Assembly: GCA_948468465.1 (NCBI GenBank)
Contig: CAOKJJ010000232.1
Location: 1-6,745 of the forward strand
Direction: 5' to 3'
Source: an uncultured Eubacterium sp.
Lineage (GTDB): Bacteria; Bacillota_A; Clostridia; Lachnospirales; Lachnospiraceae
Length of the DNA: 6,745 nucleotides
Shown: positions 1 to 5,627 of the stretch, in pieces
Position numbering within the stretch: position 1 is the stretch's first letter
Layout: the number at the start of each line of letters is the position of its first letter
Program-made: the position numbers and the translations under genes
Notes under the pieces: model-generated
What the model saw: only the letters and a program-made list of their open reading frames with translations
What the model was told of the DNA's origin: nothing
Databases searched by the model: none

Positions 1-1
1 G

Positions 2-271
2 ACTCGTTTTTTACCGTTCATTCTGTTTCCCGCGGGGAAACCTACGCCTAAATACATACAGTATCTCGGAAGGGTATTGCCTGCCGCCGTATTCGGCTTA
101 TTGGTGGTCTATTGCCTGAAAGATGTCAGCATTTTCAGCGGAAGCCACGGTTTGCCTGAGTTTATTGCGATTGCCGTTGTTATTCTGCTGCACTTGTGGA
201 AACGGCAAATGTTTCTGTCCATTGCAGGCGGCACGGTGTGCTATATGCTGCTTGTTCAGCTTGTATTTTGA
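2..271 (+). CDS. azlD: AzlD family branched-chain amino acid export subunit, C-terminal part
   Basis: This is the last 89 codons of a gene that begins before the window. AzlD is the small membrane partner of AzlC, and together they export branched-chain amino acids and analogues across the cytoplasmic membrane. The visible part starts with the typical [22 protein letters not shown] stretch (residues TRFLPF through YLG), then a hydrophobic helix ([14 protein letters not shown]). A polar segment containing GSHGLPEF follows, then two more hydrophobic helices, the last including [14 protein letters not shown]. AzlD proteins are about 105-110 residues long, so only some 15-20 N-terminal residues are missing. 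The reading frame is intact to its TGA stop. azlC would be expected just upstream, outside the window. Recognition is from remembered family sequence and the membrane pattern. Confidence 0.85.
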   Translation, partial: TRFLPFILFPAGKPTPKYIQYLGRVLPAAVFGLLVVYCLKDVSIFSGSHGLPEFIAIAVVILLHLWKRQMFLSIAGGTVCYMLLVQLVF

Positions 272-287
272 TTGGAGAAAAAGATCT

Positions 288-451
288 ATGCATATATATG
301 GAATCCCTGGCATGGCTGCGTGAAATGCAGCGAGGGCTGTCAACATTGTTATATGTATTTCCTTATCCGCTTCAAAGACGGCGTGATTATCAGTCATAAA
401 GAAGGATGCAGCTGTGGCATCGCATCTAAGAATGGGAAGAAGTATGTTTAA
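288..451 (+). pseudogene. Remnant of a Gp37/Gp68-type (DUF5131) protein gene, frameshifted and truncated
   Basis: Reading from position 296 gives IWNPWHGC, then C-x2-C, SEGCQHCYMYF, the highly characteristic cysteine-rich N-terminus of the phage Gp37/Gp68 (DUF5131) family. Those are radical-SAM-like proteins of roughly 240 residues. A GGAGA ribosome binding site precedes an ATG at 288, but that ATG is out of frame with the motif. It reads MHIYGIPGMAA and stops. Deleting one AT from the alternating AT run at 292-299 would restore M-H-I-W-N-P-W-H. After the motif the frame runs only about 25 more residues to a TAA at 449-451, so most of the protein is missing. A 27-codon open stretch in another frame (444-527) may be further debris. 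The gene sits 16 bp after azlD. The family call is fairly sure because of the motif, and the pseudogene call rests on the frameshift and the short length. Confidence 0.62.
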
Positions 452-546
452 AGTAAAAATCGGCTTGGAAAGACTGGGGCATGATATTCCGATTGTATCA
501 AGCGGTGTTCAGGCTGATCAGGATTAACTTATAGGTATTATAAATA

Positions 547-590
547 AAAAACAGACAGTATCGTTATGCAATACTGCCTGTTTTTATTTT
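547..590. terminator. Bidirectional intrinsic terminator
   Basis: Left arm 547-561 pairs with right arm 571-585 across a 9-nt loop, a 15-position stem with a single internal mismatch (A opposite C). Read on the minus strand that mismatch becomes a G-U wobble, so the hairpin is slightly better in that direction. On the plus strand the stem runs into TTTTTATTTT. On the minus strand it runs into TTTTTTATTTAT. It lies between the azlD side (+) and the end of the converging minus-strand unit, whose last stop codon (584-586) is inside the right arm. Confidence 0.75.
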
Positions 591-1053
591 TCCAAAAAAG
601 CCGTAATGACCTGTTCCATATAAGGTCTATTATACAATTCCAAATGATAAAATATTTTTGCATAAGCCCAAGTATCAAATCTGGAGCACTTATTACCTAA
701 ATCGTCGCGGCTTTGACGGCTCCAGTTTAAGGCATTGGCTAAAACGCAAAGGTTTCATTAGCGGTTTTTGAAATTGGCGCATTATTATACCCAGTCAAAG
801 GCTGAATCTCTACAATGGCACCACATATACATGAAGCAAGCTTATGTCTGTCTAACCTACTGCCAGCCATGTGTTCCAGTGCTTCGGCTTTATAATCCTC
901 GTATTTGGCATTAATAGCAAACGGGACAGGTAGGTTATTTACCTGGCTTTTAATGCAGTAATTTTTATCATTATCACAAATCTGTTTAAAAAGAGGGTCA
1001 ATAATGTCAAAGTATAGCGCCTTGAAAGTATCTGACGGTTGTGTCCTACTCAT
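584..1053 (-). pseudogene. Unrecognised ~156-residue protein gene, interrupted by a one-base frameshift
   Basis: The gene starts with ATG at 1053, preceded by AAAGGAG that overlaps the stop codon of the upstream gene. The first frame reads 104 residues and stops at TAG (739-741) just after ETFAF. The neighbouring frame continues without interruption from the same point as ANALNWSRQSRDD through ITAFLEK, ending at TAA (584-586). Adding one T to the TTTT run next to the stop gives ...ETFAF-L-ANALNW... and a single 156-residue protein. The product looks soluble, with a mixed hydrophobic and polar composition, no signal peptide and no membrane helix. It has a His/Cys-bearing stretch RHKLASCICGAI near residues 68-79. 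I do not recognise the family. The frameshift could be a true mutation, a sequencing error in the homopolymer, or ribosomal slippage, and I favour one of the first two. It is cotranscribed with the small gene upstream. Confidence 0.6.
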
Positions 1054-1067
1054 TTGTGCGGTCTCCT

Positions 1068-1256
1068 TTAGTTATCGTCAAATGAAAAAGCTCTTTCTGA
1101 ACCGTCTGAATACCTTAATTTATATCCTTGCGTTTTTTGCTGGCCTGAACTGCAAAATTTTAAAACCTCGCCGAAATCAAAATCATTATTTTGGTCATAT
1201 ACATCTGAAGTATCTTTTTCTGCCAGCGCATCTAATAAGTTTTTTGCCTGTAACAT
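1068..1256 (-). CDS. Small hypothetical protein (62 residues), first gene of a two-gene unit
   Basis: The start is the ATG at 1256 (MLQAKNLLDALAEKD). It has AAGGAGG eight to nine bases upstream, whereas a longer frame beginning at 1292 has no such site. The 62-residue product is polar, with no membrane segment. An N-terminal amphipathic helix (about residues 1-15) is followed by an acidic stretch (YDQNNDFDFGE) and a short C-terminal part ending FSFDDN. Its TAA stop runs directly into the AAAGGAG ribosome binding site of the next gene, whose start is 14 bp away, so the two are very likely translated together. I do not recognise it. The small-plus-larger pair resembles the layout of toxin-antitoxin or other accessory cassettes, but nothing in either protein shows such a function. 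Confidence 0.65.
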   Translation of the reverse strand: MLQAKNLLDALAEKDTSDVYDQNNDFDFGEVLKFCSSGQQKTQGYKLRYSDGSERAFSFDDN

Positions 1257-1336
1257 TTTATTTATCCTCCTTTTTAGATTAACCAATATCATAATTTGTG
1301 AAATATGTAAATGATTTTTTCTGATTATTGAGAAAA

Positions 1337-1364
1337 ATTATACAATATTGTTAAAAATGCACAA
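1337..1364 (-). promoter_or_regulatory. Candidate sigma-A promoter for the 1256/1053 minus-strand pair
   Basis: On the minus strand a perfect TATAAT (1342-1337) lies 16 bp downstream of TTGTGC (1364-1359), a weak -35 matching three of six consensus bases. The surrounding sequence is very AT-rich. It sits about 80 bp before the start codon at 1256. The -10 is convincing, but the -35 is poor. Confidence 0.4.
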
Positions 1365-1424
1365 AGGGTTTGCCTAAATCAAACGCACGGAGGATGTTAA
1401 GATGGAAAACAGAGAAATTTTGAT

Positions 1425-1874
1425 TTATTCTGCTTCGCTCTGCACGGTTACCGTATTAGGATCTCCCGCTTTGGCCTGTTCAATGACGGCGGCAGAGAGT
1501 TTTAAAAAGTTGTTTCCTGAATGGGTAGCGCCGCTGACAGTATCTATGCCGTCCGTGCTTTGCGCTTCGATCAGCTGAGCAACATACTTTCTTGTATAAT
1601 CATTTGGATAAGTATTTTGTACGGCAGCCATGTTTTGCATATACGCATTGTCCCATGCTTTGATATAGCCGCTGGGATTTTTGGCGTTAAATTCTGCGTA
1701 TACGATGTTATCGTTTTTTACCATGATGCATAAATACTCTTTCCAGCCATGTGAATAATCGGACATCTGAGCGGTATAAAATCCATCTTTTAAAGTTGAA
1801 GAACCGCAGCCGCCCAGCAGACATGTGCAGATCAGGGCAAAGACAAGCGGCAGTATACGAATGGTCTTATGCAT
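1425..1874 (-). CDS. FMN-binding domain lipoprotein (ApbE-type flavinylation motif)
   Basis: This is a 149-residue exported lipoprotein. The start is the ATG at 1874 (MHKTIR), placed 7 nt after AGGAGG. A TTG six bases earlier is in frame but too close to that site. Residues 1-22 are a lipoprotein signal peptide (basic MHKTIR, hydrophobic core, lipobox LGGC), so Cys23 should be lipidated and the protein anchored outside the membrane. Residues 110-119 (IDTVSGATHS) match the D-x2-SGAT-x-S/T motif of FMN_bind domains. There ApbE attaches FMN covalently to the last Ser/Thr, here Ser119. Similar small lipoproteins carry electrons in extracytoplasmic flavin electron transfer. The stop codon of the chemoreceptor gene overlaps this gene's ribosome binding site, so the two are coupled and the flavoprotein may feed a redox signal to the receptor. 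No clear terminator follows. The domain call is firm; the partnership is inference. Confidence 0.9.
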   Translation of the reverse strand: MHKTIRILPLVFALICTCLLGGCGSSTLKDGFYTAQMSDYSHGWKEYLCIMVKNDNIVYAEFNAKNPSGYIKAWDNAYMQNMAAVQNTYPNDYTRKYVAQLIEAQSTDGIDTVSGATHSGNNFLKLSAAVIEQAKAGDPNTVTVQSEAE

Positions 1875-1885
1875 AAGCAAACCTC

Positions 1886-3847
1886 CTATAGTTCTTTTAA
1901 TTTGACCTGCGATACATATTGGTGCAGGCTTTCGGACTGTTTTAAGGAATTGGAAGCCATTTTCGCTGTTTCTTCTGCAAGCCCCCGGTTTTCCTCGGCA
2001 ATGCTGCGGATGGAATTCAGCTGCTTTGTTACGCAGGATACGGCAGCAGTCTGTTCGTCAGCGGTTCCGGCAAGCTGTACGGATATTTCGCGGTATTGCC
2101 TGGCCACTGCCTGAATCTCATGAAATGCTGCCGCGGTTTCATTGGCTGCCTCCAGGCCTTTTTGTATCATTTCCGCGGAGCCCTGGATAATCTCGTCTGT
2201 CTGGCGGAGGGCTTCGGAGGTCTTTGCGGAAAGCTGCCCGATCTCTGAGGCAACGACGGCAAATCCATGTCCTGCTTCACCGGCCCTTGCGGCTTCGATG
2301 GAAGCATTTAAGGAAAGAAGGTTGGTCTGGAAGGAAATGTCGCCAATTAATTTGCTGATCTTGGAAATCTCCTGCACAGAATCATGGATTTCCTCCATTA
2401 AAGCCAGCAGGCTTTGCATGGATGCAGCGCCAATGGACGTTTTTTCGCCGGCATTTTCTGAACATGATTCCATTTGAAGCACCTGCTCTTTATTTTTCTC
2501 AATGGCCATTGTAATCGCGGCAGAGCTTTCTTCTAATTGCTGCAATAGCTCGGACTGTTTTAAAGAAGCGTTCTGCAGCTGTCCGGCATAGTCGGATACA
2601 ATCATGGAATTTTTGGTTACATCCTGTGAAGACTGGTTCATACGATGCATCGACTGGTTTAAAGAAGCCGAAATATGATCTAACGATTCCTGAATCGAAA
2701 CAAAATCACCGTGAAAATTGTCAGGAATGTCAGCCGTATAATCCCCTTTGGCAAGTTCTCCAAGGCAGTTGCGTATATTTTGTATGTAGGTGTTCAGACT
2801 GGCAATCGTTTTTGCCAGTGCATCTGTTAAAATGGCTGTCTCATCATTGCTTTTTGATAATACAACTTCATCCGTTAAGTTTCCTTCGGCCAGTTGCTGC
2901 AGCCGATTGGTGGCAGACGTTAAAGAGACGGATATTTTTTGTGAGACGGTAATAATCCATATCGCGCCGATGATCAGAAAAGTGACGGACAACAGTACGC
3001 AAAGCACGATGGACGAAAGGACGGTGTCCATAAACTCAATCTGGGGAGCATAAAGCATCAGCGCCCAGTTTGTGCCGGGAATCGGAGCATAGCCGACGTA
3101 GCTTCTTTTGCCATTGAATGAAATAATATCTGAGCCTGTCTGGTCAGCGAGCATTTTATCATAAGCTTTTTTTGCGGCGGAAGAATCCGCAGTATCATAA
3201 ATGTTTCTTTGATCTTTGATTGACGAAGTGTCACGGTCGCCGATAATCAGGCCGTCTTCGTTTACAATGCAGGCACTTCCGGTATCGCCTACGATCAGCA
3301 TGCTTAAAACATCGTTTAATATATCGTATTTATAGCTCCCGATCAGGTATCCCGCCGTCTCTTCCTGCACCGTATAGGGAATGCCGACACTAAGCTGCAG
3401 CAGGTCGTTGGCATAGCAGGGATCGCCGATAACGATATTTCCGGTTTCTTTTAAGTGCGCATAATAGGTTTGGCCTAAGATGGAAGAGGGCGCAGAATCA
3501 TCTCCGCATAATTTATTCCCATCAAGGTCATAGGCCGCCAGCCAGACAAATTCAATCTGAAGCCTGGCGTTGTCAAGGCAGGCCTGCCTGTCCTGATTCG
3601 AGGATGCGGGATCTGTGAATGCCCTTTCCTGCGAGAGGTTGTAAATGCGCTCACATAATAAATGCAGGTTGGAGCTGATGCTCTGTGAAGCGATTCTTGC
3701 GGTTGTCTGCATATTGTCCAGCAGCGAAGTATTCGTAGAACGAATATTGCCGGTGCACATAATGACAGAGATTACAATAGACTGGAAGACTGCAACAGCC
3801 ATGACATAAAAAATGATTTTTTGCTTGATTTTGTAAAACTTTTTCAT
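1886..3847 (-). CDS. Methyl-accepting chemotaxis protein with Cache-type sensor
   Basis: A 653-residue transmembrane chemoreceptor that would control CheA kinase through CheW. The start is ATG at 3847 with AAGGAG nine bases upstream. Domains: transmembrane helix 1 at about 10-30; an extracytoplasmic sensor at about 31-275, with the dCache-like ending [19 protein letters not shown]; helix 2 at about 277-301; HAMP at about 302-355; a second HAMP-like segment at about 362-398 ([18 protein letters not shown]); and the cytoplasmic signalling hairpin at about 400-653. The hairpin tip contains [20 protein letters not shown] and [20 protein letters not shown] near residue 595 resembles an adaptation methylation site. 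There is no C-terminal CheR-docking pentapeptide; the protein ends QVKLKEL. The ligand cannot be read from sequence. The downstream coupled flavin lipoprotein suggests a redox or flavin-related signal. The plus-strand gene set with a flagellar-type promoter is divergent from it. Confidence 0.96.
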   Translation of the reverse strand: MKKFYKIKQKIIFYVMAVAVFQSIVISVIMCTGNIRSTNTSLLDNMQTTARIASQSISSNLHLLCERIYNLSQERAFTDPASSNQDRQACLDNARLQIEFVWLAAYDLDGNKLCGDDSAPSSILGQTYYAHLKETGNIVIGDPCYANDLLQLSVGIPYTVQEETAGYLIGSYKYDILNDVLSMLIVGDTGSACIVNEDGLIIGDRDTSSIKDQRNIYDTADSSAAKKAYDKMLADQTGSDIISFNGKRSYVGYAPIPGTNWALMLYAPQIEFMDTVLSSIVLCVLLSVTFLIIGAIWIITVSQKISVSLTSATNRLQQLAEGNLTDEVVLSKSNDETAILTDALAKTIASLNTYIQNIRNCLGELAKGDYTADIPDNFHGDFVSIQESLDHISASLNQSMHRMNQSSQDVTKNSMIVSDYAGQLQNASLKQSELLQQLEESSAAITMAIEKNKEQVLQMESCSENAGEKTSIGAASMQSLLALMEEIHDSVQEISKISKLIGDISFQTNLLSLNASIEAARAGEAGHGFAVVASEIGQLSAKTSEALRQTDEIIQGSAEMIQKGLEAANETAAAFHEIQAVARQYREISVQLAGTADEQTAAVSCVTKQLNSIRSIAEENRGLAEETAKMASNSLKQSESLHQYVSQVKLKEL

Positions 3848-3882
3848 AGCAGTATACTCCTTTTACATACACTATTCGTCTT

Positions 3883-3910
3883 ATTTTAACATATTTTTAT
3901 GAAATGTAAA
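3883..3910 (-). promoter_or_regulatory. Candidate sigma-A promoter of the chemoreceptor-lipoprotein operon
   Basis: On the minus strand TTTACA (3910-3905, five of six consensus bases) is separated by 16 bp from TAAAAT (3888-3883), with TG one base upstream of the -10 (extended -10). It lies about 36 bp before the ATG at 3847. No sigma-D-like CCGATA element was seen on this strand, so the receptor seems to use the housekeeping sigma factor, unlike the divergent genes. Confidence 0.55.
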
Positions 3911-3968
3911 TGTCTTTTTTTCGTTTTCTAAAAATGGGATGCTGAGGGTCTATTCATGACATTTTCTG

Positions 3969-3997
3969 TTAAGTTCCTATACTTTTGCCGATATAAT
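3969..3997 (+). promoter_or_regulatory. Sigma-D (flagellar sigma-28) type promoter overlapping a perfect TATAAT
   Basis: TTAAGTTC at 3969-3976 is followed by GCCGATAT at 3987-3994. The Bacillus sigma-D consensus is TAAA, 14-16 bp, then GCCGATAT; here TTAA and GCCGATAT are 14 bp apart, and the -10 element matches fully. A perfect sigma-A -10 (TATAAT, 3992-3997) overlaps it, with only a poor -35 (TTAAGT, 3969-3974, 17-bp spacing). The site could therefore be read by either or both factors. Transcription would start near 4001-4004, leaving a leader of about 50 nt before the ATG at 4052. This is the only such element found in the window. Confidence 0.55.
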
Positions 3998-4012
3998 ATA
4001 TGAAATACAAAT

Positions 4013-4043
4013 GCGGTGAAGGATCCCACTGCCAAACAGGAGG
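4013..4043 (+). promoter_or_regulatory. Leader hairpin with GGA loop plus Shine-Dalgarno GGA: candidate CsrA target
   Basis: GCGGTG (4013-4018) can pair with CACTGC (4027-4032), including one G-U pair, around an 8-nt loop AAGGATCC. The loop presents ARGGAT, the core of the CsrA recognition sequence. A second GGA lies 18 nt downstream inside ACAGGAGG, the ribosome binding site (AGGAGG at 4038-4043) for the ATG at 4052. One GGA in a hairpin loop and one at the ribosome binding site is the arrangement in the Bacillus flagellin (hag) leader controlled by CsrA and FliW. The stem is short, and any Shine-Dalgarno contains GGA, so this is suggestive only. Confidence 0.3.
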
Positions 4044-4051
4044 TTATATTT

Positions 4052-4714
4052 ATGAGAATTACGACCCATATGCTGAATGAAACAGCGAAAAAAACAGGCA
4101 TTCCGATTAATCAGACGAATTTATTGAGCTATGTGAATGAGGAATCGTCCGGCGGCAATACCTTACTGGATGCTTTAAATAAGAAAAACAAAGTATCTGC
4201 GGAAACAGTTTCGAATTATAAAAAGATGGAAAAATCTGCGCAAAGTCTTAAAGAGCAGGCAGAGAAACTGGCGCAAACAGGTGATGAATCATTTTTGGAA
4301 AAGTTTAAAAACAGCGAAGATAAGAAAGAAGCTTATCAAGCGGTAGAAGATTATGTAAAGTACTATAATGCTTCGCTTTCCAATCTGAAAAAGTCGTCCG
4401 GCATGCTGGACCAGTATTACAGCCAGATGCTGCAGGAAGCAGCGGGAAATAACCGTGAACAGCTTCAAAAGATCGGCATCACAATCAATAAAGAAGGAAT
4501 GATGTCTGTGAATCAGGAAAAGCTGCATGCATCTTCGATCGAAGATATTCAAAATGCTTTCGGCGGACAGGGAGAACTGGCGTCTAAGACTGCTTTTCTC
4601 GCAGACCGGGTGGCAGATAATGCACAGGCAGGGAGTAAGAGCGCTTCCAGCCAGTATGACGGGAGCGGAAATATTTATTCGCAGATTGCCAGCCAGTTTG
4701 ATTTTTGGGGATAA
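4052..4714 (+). CDS. Uncharacterised protein with FlgL-like N-terminus and FliD-C-like segment
   Basis: A 220-residue protein. The start is the ATG at 4052, eight bases after AGGAGG; a GTG at 4016 is in frame but lies within the leader and has no ribosome binding site. The first residues, MRITTHMLNETAKK, resemble the N-termini of flagellar hook-filament junction proteins (FlgL, typically MRVTxxMLxxx). Residues about 95-165 form helices (VKYYNASLSNLKKSSGMLDQ) followed by LQKIGITINKEGMMSVNQEKL. That segment recalls the C-terminal signature of the flagellar cap protein FliD (GI-x-dG-x-LsvD-x-kL). The tail is Ser/Gly-rich and ends DFWG. No Sec signal or membrane helix is present. At 220 residues it is far shorter than FliD. 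It is the first gene after the sigma-D-type promoter, followed by two unknown genes on the same strand. The gene is certain; the flagellar link is inference from short motifs and the promoter. Confidence 0.9.
   Translation: MRITTHMLNETAKKTGIPINQTNLLSYVNEESSGGNTLLDALNKKNKVSAETVSNYKKMEKSAQSLKEQAEKLAQTGDESFLEKFKNSEDKKEAYQAVEDYVKYYNASLSNLKKSSGMLDQYYSQMLQEAAGNNREQLQKIGITINKEGMMSVNQEKLHASSIEDIQNAFGGQGELASKTAFLADRVADNAQAGSKSASSQYDGSGNIYSQIASQFDFWG
4529..4545 (+). repeat. 17-bp direct repeat, copy 1, containing a palindrome
   Basis: GCATCTTCGATCGAAGA occurs here and again at 5493-5509 in the next gene. In this copy ATCTTCGATCGAAGAT (4531-4546) is a perfect 16-bp palindrome. In both genes it encodes ASSIE in the same reading frame, near the C-terminal part of each protein. 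Confidence 0.7.
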
Positions 4715-4719
4715 GCCGT

Positions 4720-4748
4720 TTGACAGCCAATAGCTGCATTTTTGTATT
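4720..4748 (+). promoter_or_regulatory. Candidate internal sigma-A promoter before the 264-residue gene
   Basis: A perfect TTGACA (4720-4725) is followed after 17 bp by TGTATT (4743-4748, four of six -10 bases). It lies in the 103-bp gap between the 220-residue and 264-residue genes. It would let the last two genes be expressed apart from the sigma-D-type promoter. No strong terminator hairpin is visible in the gap, so readthrough from upstream is also likely. Confidence 0.4.
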
Positions 4749-4817
4749 CAGAGCGTGTCTTTAAAATGCTTTTCATATGTAAAAGGAATTCAATAACATT
4801 TCAAGGAGGAAGATATT

Positions 4818-5612
4818 ATGACCGCAATTACACAGGCAGAAGTAAGTGCAGCGTCCGGTTATACTGCAGCTGCAGGGTATGACAGGAACGTACAAAACAC
4901 AAAGACGCCGAAAGAAAATCAGGCGGATGCAGTCAAAAAGTCCAAAGTTACGAACGGAAGGACGATTGGCGAGCCGAAGCTGAGTGAAAAGGCGCAAAAG
5001 TATTATGACCAGCTGCGTAAAAAGTACGGCAATATGGACTTTATTCTTGTCAGCAGTGACATGAAGCAGCAGGCAAAAGCAAATGCAGGCAGATTTGCGA
5101 ATCCGAACCGTATGGTAGTGCTCATTGATGAAGAAAAAATAGAGAAAATGGCCGAGGATGAAGATTTTCGCAAACAGTATGAAGGAATCATAAGCAGCGC
5201 TGCGCATAAGATGCCGCAGATCGCAAAAAGCCTTGGCGCGAATGCAGACAGCGTCAAAGGGTATGGGATGCAGGTAGACAAAGGCGGAACAGCCACCTTT
5301 TTTGCGGTGATCGACAAATCGTTGGCAGCCCAGAAAGACCGGATTGAAAAAAATGCGGCAAAAAAAGCAGAGGCAAAAAAGCAGGACAAGAAAGCAGCTG
5401 AGAAAAAACGTGCAGAAGATAAGCGCGCGCAAAAGGCGGAAGATGAGAAAAAAGCGGAAATGAAAGAAGATGACAATACGATTCGGGTAGAAGCATCTTC
5501 GATCGAAGAATTAATCCGCAAGATCAATGATACCATTTTTGCGTTAAGAAGCGACAGTGTACGCACGGATCAGGAACGTAAAATAGGCAGCAACGTGGAC
5601 TTTTCGATCTAG
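4818..5612 (+). CDS. DUF6033-like protein of unknown function
   Basis: A 264-residue soluble protein, starting eight bases after AAGGAGG. Residues 1-45 are low-complexity (Ala/Thr/Lys-rich) and probably disordered. Residues about 50-170 form the conserved core, with LSEKAQKYYDQLRKKYGNMD, FILVSSDMKQQAKANA, NPNRMVVLIDEEKIEKMA and a final strand-rich GTATFFAVIDKS. This matches my memory of the Firmicutes family DUF6033, which has no known function. Residues about 170-218 are a strongly charged Lys/Ala/Glu helix, likely a coiled coil or long single helix. The last 45 residues hold EASSIEELIRKIND and end NVDFSI. There is no signal peptide, membrane helix or enzyme motif. It lies 103 bp after the 220-residue gene and 15 bp before the next, so it probably works with them. 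The disordered N-terminus without a Sec signal would fit type III export but does not prove it. Confidence 0.92.
   Translation: MTAITQAEVSAASGYTAAAGYDRNVQNTKTPKENQADAVKKSKVTNGRTIGEPKLSEKAQKYYDQLRKKYGNMDFILVSSDMKQQAKANAGRFANPNRMVVLIDEEKIEKMAEDEDFRKQYEGIISSAAHKMPQIAKSLGANADSVKGYGMQVDKGGTATFFAVIDKSLAAQKDRIEKNAAKKAEAKKQDKKAAEKKRAEDKRAQKAEDEKKAEMKEDDNTIRVEASSIEELIRKINDTIFALRSDSVRTDQERKIGSNVDFSI
5493..5509 (+). repeat. 17-bp direct repeat, copy 2, containing a palindrome
   Basis: This is the second copy of GCATCTTCGATCGAAGA (first at 4529-4545), 964 bp away. Here the palindrome is the 14-bp TCTTCGATCGAAGA (5496-5509). It encodes ASSIE of EASSIEELIRKIND in the 264-residue protein. Confidence 0.7.
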
Positions 5613-5627
5613 AAAGGACGTGGGCAG

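Noticed and set aside
736..745. Programmed -1 ribosomal frameshifting at the TTTTAG site
   Set aside because: There is no proper slippery heptamer and no evident downstream pseudoknot, so mutation or sequencing error is simpler.
1004..1282. Plus-strand open frame of 92 codons across the minus-strand pair
   Set aside because: It lacks a ribosome binding site and overlaps two minus-strand genes that have good ones.
4724..4745. CAGC/GCTG short hairpin followed by a few T residues after the 220-residue gene
   Set aside because: The stem is only four base pairs, too weak for a terminator.
4773..5432. Long minus-strand open frame of 219 codons opposite the 264-residue gene
   Set aside because: It is a shadow of the Lys/Ala/Glu-rich plus-strand gene. 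Its product is an implausible Phe/Leu/Cys-rich string with no ribosome binding site.
5003..5566. Second long minus-strand open frame (187 codons) in the same place
   Set aside because: It is also an antisense shadow, Ser/Phe/Ala-rich from the reversed AAA/GCA codons, with no initiation signals.
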